Assembly (NCBI GenBank): GCA_963930775.1
Contig: OZ005694.1
Location: 7,946,045 to 8,010,044, forward strand
DNA from: Cliona cf. orientalis
Lineage: Eukaryota; Porifera; Demospongiae; Clionaida; Clionaidae
Reading direction: 5' to 3'
Length of the DNA stretch: 64,000 nucleotides
The notes under the pieces: generated by a model
The model's database searches: none
What the model was told of the DNA's origin: nothing
What the model saw: the letters and a program-made list of their open reading frames with translations, nothing else
In this document: positions 1 to 11,320 of the stretch, one piece after another
Layout: each line of letters starts with the position of its first letter
How positions within the stretch are numbered: position 1 is the stretch's first letter
Position numbers and translations under genes: made by a program

Positions 1-185
1 TTATTAATGTGGTATTGCTAAACTTGTATCTGCTGCCTAGCTGCGGAACTAAATAATCACGGCCTTGCGCATGTGCACAAGACAGGAATTGGGGAGGGAG
101 AGGGGTGCGTGCGTGCGCGCCCATGGCTCATTATGGGCATGGATGTGGTTTTTGTTACAAGCCCATAATGCCTTCCTGGCCTGCA

Positions 186-496
186 TATATTGGGGCTGAC
201 TGCCACGAGCACTCAAAACACCACCGCAGGCACCAAACCAGCTGCAAGTGAAGTCGCACCTGGCTTACCAAAATCATCTAGATCCAGCTCCTACAGATCG
301 TTCCCCCTGCTCTAGTAAGCTACAGAATAATTCAGAACATGCAACATCACAACATCACGAAAGAGATGATTTTTCAATCGGTCATGATTTCCCCCCGGAA
401 GGAGCCGTTTCATCATCATCTGACTCGGAGGCTCCACATGAAAAAAGCCTGCACGAGGGAAGGATCCTCGTTTGCAAGACTACTGAGTTGATCTAG
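186..496 (+). CDS. Possible terminal exon, unrecognised
   Basis: A Ser/His/Glu-rich open frame (the part from 248 is 82 codons, ending in TAG at 494-496) reads like an intracellular tail, with a run of four Ser followed by acidic residues. A second overlapping frame from about 186 is also Thr/Ser-rich, so the true frame is unsure. No domain is recognised. It could be the 3' end of a gene entering from the left edge, or chance. Confidence 0.15.
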
Positions 497-1078
497 GGCT
501 GCTAAATGGACAGAAACGCGGAGACAGCGTCTATTGAGGTGAGCAGACAGTGTCCTCGGTAATTGGATCAACCTGTATCCCATCAAAGGGGAACTGAAAC
601 AAGTTAGACGTTGCTGTACCAGCAGCCACTGGACAGCCGAGAACAACACTAGAGACATGAACACGATCGAGCAAGCAAAGCAAAGGATTCCAGTGCAGCG
701 CAGTGTGGAGAACGCGCGCGCAACAAGTCTAGAATTTTGCAGCTGCGTACATGTAAAAAGTGTATAATATACTAGTACAGAGGATCTTGGCGCCAAGTGC
801 ATGCGTTGAGCAGCTGTTGATGGAGCCAACTAAGTAGCCACGTAGGTAAGCTATAGCTAGCTGCCGTTGCATCTTAGCTGCGGTTGAGAGGTCAAGCTTA
901 GGACGACAAATTGCCTGAAAACCACCAAGCATGCATGCTTGTATGCTTGCTAGCTTAGCTACATGCATATGCATTAATAAATATTATTGTATGGTAACTG
1001 CAAGTCACAGCATAGTTTGGATACCTGGCTAGCCTCAACACGATGGCTACACCCATCATGCATGCATGATTTCATGAA

Positions 1079-1196
1079 TCGACAGCACCCTGGGCCTGCC
1101 TATAAAATGGTAGATCTTCCTACGTCCGTGGAGCTTCAGAAACTGACTCCTGTTGGATCCGGAAAAAGAATCATACCAGGTCCTGCATTGGACTAG
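1079..1196 (+). CDS. Possible short terminal exon, unrecognised
   Basis: A short open frame begins just after an acceptor-like CGACAG and ends in TAG at 1194-1196. It would encode about 36 residues, starting HPGPAYKMVD and ending IPGPALD. Composition is protein-like rather than repetitive, but no family is recognised and no partner exon was found. It may be chance. Confidence 0.15.
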
Positions 1197-1821
1197 CACA
1201 CGATAGGTGAGTGATCAAATATGAGGTCTTGTATATTTTTCGTTTGGTATTTGATAAACTTGTGGTCAAATGGTTATTTTTTTGGAAACACTACCGTTCT
1301 AATGAATCGTGGTTATGTATGATAACATAATATTGTGTCTGGTTTGGTAGATCTGGGTAATTCAATTGTGTTTCCCCGTGGTTTAATACCATAACAAAGG
1401 AATTTCTGTAAAAAAAAATAGCGTATTCAAAGCAAATCCGTCAATTTCGTACATCTTAAATTCACGCAATCATCCAAAATGATTATTACGGGTAACTTGG
1501 ATGTCCTCATCAATTTCAGTGGTATCCTTTATGAGTGCTGCACTGTATACGGTATTGGAGTCGATTATGAGTCACGCTCTATGAAAGATGAAAAGTCAGC
1601 TGTAGGTTTCACTGACTTTAAGGGCTATCAATCCACGCAGGTCAGCATGACTCATGTATGGTGGTTGTGTGCACATGTGTGTGGGTTCAGTGTGCGCCAC
1701 CGTGCTGCTTTTTAAGCCGCTGCTTCTATGATTACATTATATATTATATAGCAGGAAGAGGAAATTATGCAGAAAACTTGCTATTGTAGTTACTTTGTGT
1801 TCCATAGATTGAATGTCTGAA

Positions 1822-1827
<6 letters not shown>

Positions 1828-1917
<90 letters not shown>

Positions 1918-1947
1918 CCTCCCTCCCTCCCTCCCTCCCTCCCTCCC
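1828..1947. repeat. (CT)n then (CCCT)n microsatellite
   Basis: An uninterrupted CT dinucleotide run changes abruptly into a CCCT tetranucleotide run. The open frames across it on both strands are repeat artefacts. Confidence 0.97.
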
Positions 1948-2455
1948 TACCCCCTTCTGAATCACCCTAATTTCCTCGGTTCCTACATTATAATTATGTA
2001 GATGGATGCACTATGAAGTGCATACATATGTACGGTTGAATGGCCCAAACATGTTCGCACTAATGCAATTAGCAGCTGCATACATGCAAAGTATAGTGCT
2101 ATTTACTACTGCAGGATGCTCTACATATATATAGCGAGTGAGTGTATAATCAATAATTGCCATAAATTTCTGGCAGAAGCCCTCCATTGCTTGCAGGCTT
2201 GGTTTGGCTGTGCGTCTTCTTGATTCAATTGTCCGTTTCTGTAATACATACGTACGCTGTGAGAGACGGTGAGTCTAAAATTAGAGAGTTATTTTGGCAT
2301 TAGTCGCAGTCCATGGGCATAACAAGTATTTAATCAACATTTCGTCCGTATTCGCTTGCAAAAATATCGATACACCCAGTCATGTTTGTGTATATTATTA
2401 TTATATCGAGTTTTTAAAAACTATTCCCCCTCCCTCTCTAGCCCGCAAACACACA

Positions 2456-2457
2456 CG

Positions 2458-2489
<32 letters not shown>
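2456..2489. repeat. (AC)n microsatellite
   Basis: A near-perfect AC dinucleotide tract in non-coding sequence. Confidence 0.95.
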
Positions 2490-2491
<2 letters not shown>

Positions 2492-3167
2492 GCCTACACA
2501 ACTTGCCTTTCTGCTAGGATGCAAAACTCTGCCTGCCAACAATGATAATTGTCAGCCATCCCCCCCTCCCCGCAATTTTTTCTATTAAAATTTCAACTGT
2601 GATCAAGTACTTTCGCCATATCTTAATTAATTGTTCTGCCCTTGAGGCATGCAGATGTACACAATTATTGTCTATACAGATTAATAGTAATGCTTGCTGT
2701 ATTAATTTTAAATATTTTAGTAAAGTGATAAGCATTTTCGCTATGTCTTTGCCTGGAAGCGTAATGTAAATTTTCTGTACGAAGACTCTTAGCGTTTGAA
2801 GCTTAGAAGCACCCAAAGAGGTATACTTGACAGTTTTGACTGTTACTACTATGTTTCCATGCACCTTGGCCCATGCATTGCCTAAGGCTACCAGATACAG
2901 CTGCAATTGCTAAATAGACTGAGAAGTACACATGTACACAGCTGGAAGCCCCTAGCCCAAAGGGCTGCCTGCACCTATTGCTTAGATCACTTGAGAAATT
3001 AGGCTCCACTTGTAATCACTCGAACCTGTAAACAAACAACTGTAAAGATGCGGCAGACTTACTCTAAGGAGTTCGAATTCTAGACATAATTGTTGTGTGT
3101 TGGTATGGTATAGGCACACCCGAGGAAGCTCACCTTTGAGCTCATGCATTTAATTCCTATATAGCTC

Positions 3168-3170
<3 letters not shown>

Positions 3171-3251
<81 letters not shown>
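3171..3251. repeat. (AG)n microsatellite
   Basis: About 40 uninterrupted AG units. Confidence 0.97.
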
Positions 3252-3253
<2 letters not shown>

Positions 3254-4228
3254 CAGGGAACTGACACAGGAGTTCAAAGTTGAGTGTACTAGGTACAGGC
3301 TAGTAGTTAACTTTGTAAACCAAAGGTTCAAAGTTTCACCACCGTTTACATGGAGGGTTTAATTTAGTTTAATTTAATTGCTCATTTGATGGTGACTGTG
3401 TGAAGGCCTAGTTAGACCACTCACCCAGCTCTAGCTCAGGAGGGGTGCCACAACACAATAATATTGAATAATTATCTTAGTCTAATTTAACCTCAGACAT
3501 ATACTATTACCAAGTTGCATAATTATTCTATGCTGTTACATTACCTCAATTATTAAACGAGATAAATATTAGGACACCCTAGCTTGCTTTGGTCGACGTG
3601 CCATAATAAAAATTAATTATTATGATAACTGGCCGATACAATATATGTATAATAGTAACAAGTGCTAATTAACCCACAGTCAAATCTTGGTTTACATTAC
3701 AATTTCTAGCCTAAATATTTATGCAGAAACTAGTCTCATAGAAAAAATATTCAGAATTTGTGGGCTGGTTATAAAACCATAACTACGTATATAATAATTA
3801 TAATTATAACAATTCTTTACCACATTATACTTTGACCTGTGTACATCGATCTCCGTGTAAGGCAGTCTCCTAGCTACTAATGATCCAAGCTCCAAGAGGC
3901 TAAACTTCATACATTAAACACCTCTTTAAAGCAGCCACCTTAGGCCCTAGCTTAGTAGCACCCTAGCTTCGCTCGGGATGCTACAGCCCCGGACCTTTGG
4001 GTCCCTTAAAACGCGTATAGACCTTGGACTCAGCTATTATATTTTAGTGTTCTCTCTCTCTCTCTCTCTCCCTTTGCATACTAAATTCCATCTTACACCC
4101 AGCCCTGGTTACATAGAAGTACGTATACTCGAGTTCTACAAATTGGAAACCTCACTAATCCAATAGAGGTGCTGTTAGCAAGCACCGTCCATGTTGACCT
4201 GTGCCAAAAAATCCCACCACCAGATTGG

Positions 4229-4331
4229 AGTAGAATGCACTAGAGTTGGCTCCATGGATCAAATATTATAGTACTATGGCAGTAGAATGCTCTAGAGTTG
4301 GCTCGATGGGCCCAATATTATAGTACTATGG
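4229..4331. repeat. 52-bp tandem duplication
   Basis: Two copies (4229-4279 and 4281-4331) share AGTAGAATGC, TAGAGTTGGCTC and ATATTATAGTACTATGG, with a few substitutions between them. Confidence 0.85.
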
Positions 4332-4729
4332 TTGACGAATATGGACAAAGAAAGTTGTAGCGTCCTTAGTATAGTCGCTGGTAGTGAGGTGTCCTCCAGT
4401 CTTAAGCTTGGCAGGCGAGGGCCCGTTGTTTAGGTACTCGAATGGCAGATGGCTTACTTCCTCTATCGCCCTTATAAGGCTGGAACTTTATACATGCATT
4501 GTACATGTACGCCCTTGCTGGCTAGCACGGCTGACCCCTGTCTTAAAGTGTACATGAAATCCTAGATGTGTATTAAATTTCCGTCCGTTTAATTTTGGCA
4601 AATTGATTTTCAAGGTGTCTGTCTTATGATGAAAGTAATATCTATATTATTGTGAGGTGGGGTTCGGTGCAAGTTGAATATCCGTTAGCAATCGTGTCAG
4701 AGTACTATAGAATTACTGAGTAAATTAGC

Positions 4730-5072
4730 ATGCACGGATTTGAGGACTGACTATATTAGGTGAGCAAGTCAGCAATAAGTGTTGCACCAGCTATTGCAAT
4801 GGCAGCTAGTGCATGAGTGCATGCACTACAGTATTCGGGATCTGATATGATGTAGGGTTGGGAGGGTTTGCCTTGGAAGGAATTCTGCTAATTTTCACTT
4901 TTATGGCTACCTTAGTAAGTACGGATTTGAGGACCGACTATATTAGCATGCGCTACAGTATTCGGGATCTGATATGATGATGAAGGGGTGGTAGGGGGGG
5001 CTAGTGGGGTGACTAGGGTTTGGCTTGGGAGGAATCCTGAGGGCTTTCACTTTTATGGCTACTATAGTACAT
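4730..5072. repeat. Diverged ~190-bp direct duplication
   Basis: Both halves contain, in the same order, CACGGATTTGAGGAC or its variant, TACAGTATTCGGGATCTGAT, a G-rich segment, and TTTCACTTTTATGGCTAC. The second copy begins near 4919. No coding potential is seen. Confidence 0.7.
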
Positions 5073-5433
5073 ACTTAATAGCAGCTTGCAAACACATGTA
5101 CCTACATGTAATGTATGGTACCACTCATGGCCATTAAAGAACATGTGACTGCACTTGCCAACCCTCCACCTTCCATTGAAGGAGGTTGCCCTATAGTAAA
5201 TAATGCTGCATGGACTGACTCAGTGAGGTGACAGTCAGATGTGGCTAGCTCCTTTTTTGCATGGGCATGCAGCTCCAGAGGAGAGGCCCTACAAATAATC
5301 TTCCTATACCTAAATGCCCTACAAATTTACAAATCAGCATTTAATTAAATGCTTAGCTACCAAATTTAAGTATTTCAAAATTCCCAAGCAGACCAACTGG
5401 CACCAGCTGGCAGTAATGCTGACTCATCATTGC

Positions 5434-5491
<58 letters not shown>
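5434..5491. repeat. (CT)n microsatellite
   Basis: Uninterrupted CT run. Confidence 0.95.
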
Positions 5492-5492
<1 letters not shown>

Positions 5493-5774
5493 CTTGATCG
5501 ATTTATTAAAATTCCAATTTTAATTACTGACAGTCTGTTATGCCAGCACATTTATTTATAATCATGTGGCCACATGATCACCTAATTGATACCACAATGT
5601 TGTCAAGCTACACACAATTACCAGTCGTCAGACAGATGCCATGCGGCAGACACAAATGTTTGGCATGTCTCTAGCATGTATCATGCGCCACAACAAGCTA
5701 GGCTAGGCTAGCTGTGCTTGCACAACATGCATGCACATGTTGAAGCTCTCACATCATTCATACATATTATTGCC

Positions 5775-5968
5775 GTAGTATCCCGGGTAAGCGCCCATGG
5801 GCACTTAAACATACATCATGCACGATTTTGGCCCGCATGGGCGCTTAGCTACCTGGGATATAATTTCCATACGTTTGTATAATAGTATCTGCTACATTGA
5901 CCCCTTGAAATGAGGTACATGGGTGCTTACCCAGGAGTGGGCGCTTGCAATTGCCCGGGATACTACGT
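5775..5968. mobile_element. MITE-like element with imperfect terminal inverted repeats
   Basis: The left end GTAGTATCCCGGGTAAGCGC is mirrored by the right end, which reads GCCCGGGATACTAC on the + strand. Internal copies of GGGCGCTT/AAGCGCCC in both orientations give several possible hairpins. No open frame is present. Confidence 0.6.
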
Positions 5969-6131
5969 ACAGTATGTACATGGCTAGTGTGAGAAAGTTT
6001 ACTTGCTTACTCAGCAGTGTTGTTTTGTTTAGAGCCCGAGAGAGAGAGAGAGAGAGAGGGAGATAATTGCATTTGTTTGCAATCTTTGTAGCGAGTCTCT
6101 AATTCAATCAATGGCTATTGAAGCTATAGTC

Positions 6132-6221
6132 TCATCCCCAGGCCATTCACGTGCATGTGTGCGTGTTCATCTGCACGTGTTTGTGTGCAGTATGTGTAAA
6201 TTAAGAGCCTGGGGATGAGGT
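6132..6221. repeat. Short fold-back, CTCATCCCCAGGC arms
   Basis: CTCATCCCCAGGC at the left is mirrored by GCCTGGGGATGAG at the right, around a CACGTG-rich middle. The arms resemble those of the 86-bp palindrome at 61902-61987, so the two may belong to one family. Confidence 0.6.
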
Positions 6222-6540
6222 TATACGATTATTATGAATGGTCCACACACTAGTACTCAGAAAATCTAATTAGGATATGGCTCCTTAAACTCATCAATAA
6301 ATGTGTAAGGGCATCCCATCATACAGTATTGTGTGTGTGTGTGTGTGTAGTGTTTTGAGTGGATGATGGATGTTGTGGAAGAGTGAATCAAAAGGGTTGG
6401 CCATTAATTCTATGCAGCATCTGCTGCAATAAGGATGTAGTGGTTATTAATTTCCTGTCTACAAGTGGAATACTTACAAATAATATACAAATATTGTAGC
6501 AGAAAGAACGAGCTCACAAGGTCATTTAAAGCAGACCTTT

Positions 6541-6563
6541 CTCCCTCTCTCCCTCCCTCTCTC

Positions 6564-6605
<42 letters not shown>

Positions 6606-6691
6606 TCTCCCTCTCTCTCTCTCTCTCTCTCCCTCCTCTCCCTCCCTCCCTCCCTCTCTCTCTCTCTCCCTCTCCCTCTCCCTCCCTCCTT
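6541..6691. repeat. CT/CCCT-rich simple repeat
   Basis: Interrupted CT and CCCT units of about 150 bp. Three overlapping long frames here, on both strands, are artefacts. Confidence 0.95.
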
Positions 6692-9155
6692 GTCCTCTAT
6701 CAATGGCCATCCTGCCAATTGTTAATGAACAATGTTTGTTCCCAGCTAAGCAAGAGTTCATGGGAAACAGGTGTTGCCCTCTAGTAACGGACACAATGTG
6801 TGGGGTGAACCCCCCCTGTGATTGCTTCAACGTTATCCATGTTTCCTTGAGAATGGTTATAACTATATCCCGTGCAGGATGAGTGCAGTAATAAGTGGCT
6901 ATATAATATTACCTAATAGGGATCCAGCATGAATGGAGATCAGTGGCCAGCATTGCCAAATCTGGAAGTGAGTGTAAATTGAATGTTCCAAGAATTAGCC
7001 CTGGATTAGTTGGAACTAGATGCTTGGAATAGCTAAGGATGTTTGTCTTGGATGCATGATCGATCCAGGAGGAACCATTGTAGTTAACCAAAATTGCTTT
7101 ACGTTTTTAGTACATTGTAAAGTGTATAGGAACTAATTATCGATAGCTACGAGCTAGATCTTGTTACACCAATCCGGCATTATTTCTCACAATGAAAAAT
7201 AATAATTCATCATTATGTGTGCGTACTTTGTAGCCTTTTTAACCCACTAGGAGAAAATTAATTGTAGGTTGTCAGTAATCCAAATTTCAGCTGAGCTTAT
7301 TAATTATCATTGGCTTAAAATATATACCAGGCACCGTGCATGCATACATACACGTGTAATACGTATCTATGTAAAAATACTTTTAAGGTGTCAACACTTC
7401 GTTGCCATACATTATGGGGCTTCCGACGCCTTATGAACACAAACATATAGTACTTACCAACACAGGAACATATGTACGTGGTATATCTTTCCTGACACAT
7501 GTTGTATATATATGTGAGAAATGGATGTGGGGCTTCTCATATCTTTTGTGCGGGTGGATGTATGGTATACGGCAAAGGGTGTTGGTCCTCTCCGATCGAC
7601 CAATCAGCTGTGTGTTTTGGGTTGTCTCGTGGCGCTCCTAATAGGGACAACACAAGGAGCCGGCGATCCTACTGCAGATGCTCGTACAGAGCCCGTGCTA
7701 AACGTTCGAACAAAGTAATAATTATGGCCGTTACGAATTTTTAATGTTCATGTATTATGGTGGTAGAGGTATGCATGTTTCTAGAACATACCAGAACACT
7801 TGCATTTGTCGACTGATAAGTTAATGACGTTAGAATCTACCAATCCCTGGCAATAATCACATTGAGCTACTTCTTCCAAATATGCATGCAGTTCCATACC
7901 CTACTTTCAACCCCCAAAACTGATTTTTTATGATTGCCATAATTAAAGTATTGTGTGGCTAAAGATCCATATCACCTATAGCGTATCATATTTATAACAG
8001 ATTACATTGTGAGAGATACATAATATAGACTTATCTTTCTATCTAGATTCATTGCCATAATAATAATAATATGATACCAGAATATCCAACCCTGTATGGT
8101 GTTCATAAGATAGCCCACATGAGCTTCCATACAGGGCAACATATTATATTATTATAATAGGTACTACTCAATATTATCCACTAAAGTATAGGTTAGGCAA
8201 TGTAACTTGATCTGGTGATCAGTTTAACAGGCTAGTTGCCACCAATCAGCTGATGGATTGACCCTTACCCTATAAGGAATGCATCGCGAGATTTGAAAAA
8301 AAAGAGGCCCCCAAATTGAGCATGCTATGTGCATGTGACCGTCTCGTCTAAAAATGTACTAGAAATTCGAGTGCCTCAGAGGAATACTTGTTATTATACA
8401 GAGATCTACATGATATCGGAAGTACAATAGGAACTAAGAATTACAATACTAAGACTAGTAGTAAAACGTGTGTATGGGTAACCAAATTAGGGTTGGGGGA
8501 CCATATATACTATATACTGGGTGGGAAAGGGAGTATGCATTGTCGATACAGACACGCTACATTAGGCTCGATTTGGTAAACTTTGCCGTGAAACTTCCCC
8601 ATGACCTCTTGATGAAGTAATTTGAACACTCTACTGCTGAATTGGTTTCCTCTAATTGAGTTATAAGGCTTTTGGCACTATAATGTAATGGGATATTATC
8701 GTTTTTTTTTTAATGCATGGATACAATGTACATGTGTACGTAATTATTAATGTAGAAGGTTAGTGCAATGATGACGTCATAGGGTGGGATAAGCTAGTTA
8801 GTGCCCATGGTGATTAATTGCTTCAGTTGTATTAATCCTTTTTTTTTTTTTGTCTTCGTTGCTATGCAACTACTGTAACATAATATCTACCAGGATTATT
8901 TGGATGTGTGTGCTATAGCTATTGCGGAAGGCTTATGATACTATGCATGTATGGATATTATCTGTTTATATCGCAAGACTGTTATGTAACTTTATTCATT
9001 GAGTAAGATCACTATTCTCACAATCACTGCAGTTATTATGTATGGAGAAGTCCTTACCAGTGTAACATCAACATTTTTGTATTTTCTTATTTGATGACCC
9101 CCTACCGGACGACATATCCTGCGCCTTTCGTCAACCTGAGGCCTGCAGTGTGACA

Positions 9156-9252
9156 CTGTCATGTATTGTGGAGGGGAGAGGGGTCCATGATGCACATGAG
9201 TAGTTATAAAATGCTCAACGCATTCCCCTCACCTCTCCATAGTACGTGACAG
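9156..9252. repeat. Hairpin element, copy 1
   Basis: CTGTCATGTATTGTGGAGGG at the left is imperfectly mirrored by CCCTCACCTCTCCATAGTACGTGACAG-like sequence at the right. Related copies lie at 9543-9614 and 10030-10099; arms are conserved and the centre is not. Confidence 0.75.
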
Positions 9253-9542
9253 GGTCCTCTGCATAGAGGCCACATCCATCTGTTGTGATGATCAATTGTT
9301 CTTTGACAACCCGATGCAATGCCGTGAGTTGATCTGATTGAGAGATCGTTTCTGGCCACACTCACCCTCTCTTTGACGACAACCATCAGGCTAGCTGGGA
9401 GGAGAGGGGAGGAGAGAGACAATGTGAATATGAGGGAGAACACTTCTTCAATGTCAGAGGTGCTGATTCCAGTTCAATGAGAAGGATTTGGACTATTCTT
9501 GACTTCGATCGCCATTGCTCATGGAGGCATGGCAGGTTTGCA

Positions 9543-9614
9543 CTGTCATGTATTGTGGAGGGGAGAGGGGGGCATGCCTCTCTTCCCCCCTCACCCCTCC
9601 ATGGTATGTGACAG
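9543..9614. repeat. Hairpin element, copy 2
   Basis: Same arms as the element at 9156-9252, here with a shorter centre. The two arms pair almost throughout. Confidence 0.75.
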
Positions 9615-9664
9615 GGCAGCTTGCCCTAATGCTCAGCTCTGCACTCCTGTTCAAGGTATATTAA

Positions 9665-9870
9665 TAGACGTCATCCAATTTGGTCACTCAAAGAGTAGAT
9701 TATGAAATTTCATCTGCACTCATAATTTCATTTGGATCAAGGGTAGGTATCATAATGTATCATAATATAATATAATATTATTATGCTATATAGATATCAT
9801 CCAATTTGGTTGCTCAAAATTAATAGGAGATCATCTGCACTCATAATTTCATTTAGATTAAGGGTAGGTG
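9665..9870. repeat. Direct duplication, ~85 bp units
   Basis: Two copies (about 9665-9750 and 9792-9870) share CATCCAATTTGGT, CATCTGCACTCATAATTTCA and AAGGGTAGGT in order, separated by AT-rich sequence. Confidence 0.8.
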
Positions 9871-10029
9871 TAATATAATTATTATAGTCATGCTTGATGA
9901 TAGAATAATTCACCATCTACAGTTACTGAGCTTGGAAGTTTTGTATAGCTGTATATCAGATTGGTGTAGGTGTGAAGATGATCACCAATGACGTGGAGAG
10001 AGAGCTATAATAGAGCTAGAGGTTTGGTA

Positions 10030-10099
10030 CTGTCATGTATTGTGGAGGGGAGAGGGTTAATTAGTTTTGACGGCCCTCACCCTTCCATGGTATGTGACA
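10030..10099. repeat. Hairpin element, copy 3
   Basis: Third copy of the element at 9156-9252, with the same left arm (CTGTCATGTATTGTGGAGGG) and a variant right arm. Confidence 0.75.
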
Positions 10100-10344
10100 A
10101 GACCACCTCTATGACGTCTTCAAGCACCAAAATCACAAGCATCTGGACTACACCCAATATATCCTGTTTACCCAAAATTAATAATAATATTATGCCTTTT
10201 TCTTACAGATTGTACCAGGTAGTAATACTGTGAATTAATTAATACACAAAGCTATAATAATCATTAATACTATAGTCTCTAGCTACATATACCATGCAAT
10301 GGCACAAAACCACACAATCTATGGATCGTAATAATAATCTTAAG

Positions 10345-11066
10345 CTAAAAGAGAAATTTGAAAGTTTTCCACCCTCCACTGCCAATCTTGGTTGCACGGG
10401 CGCTCCAGTTGTCCTCAGCGTAGGTGGGAGAAGGGGCTTTGTGGAACGATCCGTCACCCTTCACTGCATGAAGCTGACCATCACAACCAAAAAACAGGTG
10501 ATGAAACGTATTCCAGCCTGCAGCACCAATCTTAGTTGCACGGGCCCCCCAATTATCACGAGCGTGCGTGGGCGGATGACCTTTTAAGAACGTTCCATCG
10601 CCCTTAACAGCATAGAGGTGTGCATCAGGTCCGATAAATAGAAACTTGAAGTTTGCCCAGCCTGCAGTACCGATCTGTGTTGCACGAGCACTCCAATTGT
10701 CTTGAGCATAAGTGGGGGGCGGACCCTTGAAAAAAGTTCCATCTTGTCACGTTTCACAGCGTATAAGTCACCATCCGTGCCAAAGAATAGAAACTTGAAG
10801 CTTGCCCAGCCCGCGGTGCCAATCTTTACTGAACGAGCTCTCCAGTTATCTTGAGCGTAGGTTGGAGGGGGGCCCTTGATAAAGGACCCATCCGGGTTGA
10901 CAGCATAGAGGTCCCCTTGTGGACCAAAGAAGAGAAACTTGAAGCTTGCCCAGCCAGCCGTGCCAATCTTGGTGGCGCTGTTTAGCCAGCTATCACCAGC
11001 AGCTGTTGGAGGGGAGCGCTTGTAGAAGCAGCCATCACCAGTCACGGCGTGAAGCTCCAATGCCAT
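10345..11066 (-). pseudogene. Tachylectin-2-like five-bladed propeller lectin, frame-broken
   Basis: The protein resembles tachylectin-2, the horseshoe crab N-acetyl-hexosamine-binding lectin (about 236 aa, five WD-like blades). Four full repeats carry the pattern KIGTAGWxxFKFLFFG, LYAV, DG.F.KGPPPTYAxDNW. The N-terminal half-blade (from ALELHAV) and the C-terminal half-blade (ending WKTFKFLF then TAG) would close the ring. The chosen start is the ATG at 11066, because the upstream extension lacks blade sequence. The frame shifts by +2 at about 10744-10748. A 5-base excess there accounts exactly for the shift and would leave 238 codons, close to the family length. All sequence on either side is otherwise open and well conserved, so the break is recent, polymorphic or an assembly error. 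No signal peptide is seen. Confidence 0.8.
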
Positions 11067-11320
11067 GCTAAATACTGTGGCAGTGTGTGTGATCACACAA
11101 AGAAGGGGTGTAGCTATTAATTTTTGTGCGCATGCGCGGAATGGGATCGAGCCCACAGCGAATAATTTGCATGAATGATCATTGTGAGAGGGTTATTCAT
11201 AACTTACAAATCCTGCAGAGTTAGTGTACTTAGTCTAAGATATGGATATCTAGTCAAAAGCAGTTATTAAAACAGTTTTTGTACTTTTTACAAGAGATAT
11301 GTACCCTGTAGTTCGCATTT
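11067..11320. other. Intergenic spacer
   Basis: A 254-bp gap between the lectin gene start and the stop of the large beta-helix gene, both on the minus strand. It would hold the lectin promoter; no clear TATA box or terminator is recognised. Confidence 0.5.

Larger units (their letters stand above)
1..10344. other. Gene-poor, repeat-rich left flank
   Basis: I find no convincing multi-exon gene here. The stretch holds (CT)n, (CA)n and (CCCT)n microsatellites, several short tandem or inverted duplications listed separately, and runs of ATG-rich palindromes such as repeated CATG. Open frames are short and mostly come from low-complexity repeats. Three weak coding candidates (186-496, 1079-1196, 7521-7718) are listed separately or under rejected items. 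Confidence 0.6.

Noticed and set aside
1765-2001. Long open frames of alternating Ser-Leu or Arg-Glu over CT/GA tracts (also at 3080-3331, 6410-6830, 34030-34563, 34834-35230, 40503-41028, 46690-47190, 57399-57848, 61039-61322)
   Set aside because: They are translations of dinucleotide repeats, open in several frames at once. Real exons only touch their edges and were placed by splice sites and paralogue alignment.
7521-7718. Possible first exon with a signal-peptide-like stretch (LCVLGCLVALLIG)
   Set aside because: The hydrophobic stretch sits some 30 residues from the ATG, no following exon was found, and three frames are open here.
10294-10587. Plus-strand open frame opposite the lectin
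   Set aside because: It is the antisense shadow of the conserved repeats on the minus strand.
11067-11156. Upstream extension of the lectin frame to a GTG at 11156
   Set aside because: There is no ATG in the extension and no propeller-blade sequence; GTG starts are not expected in an animal nuclear gene. ATG at 11066 gives the family length.
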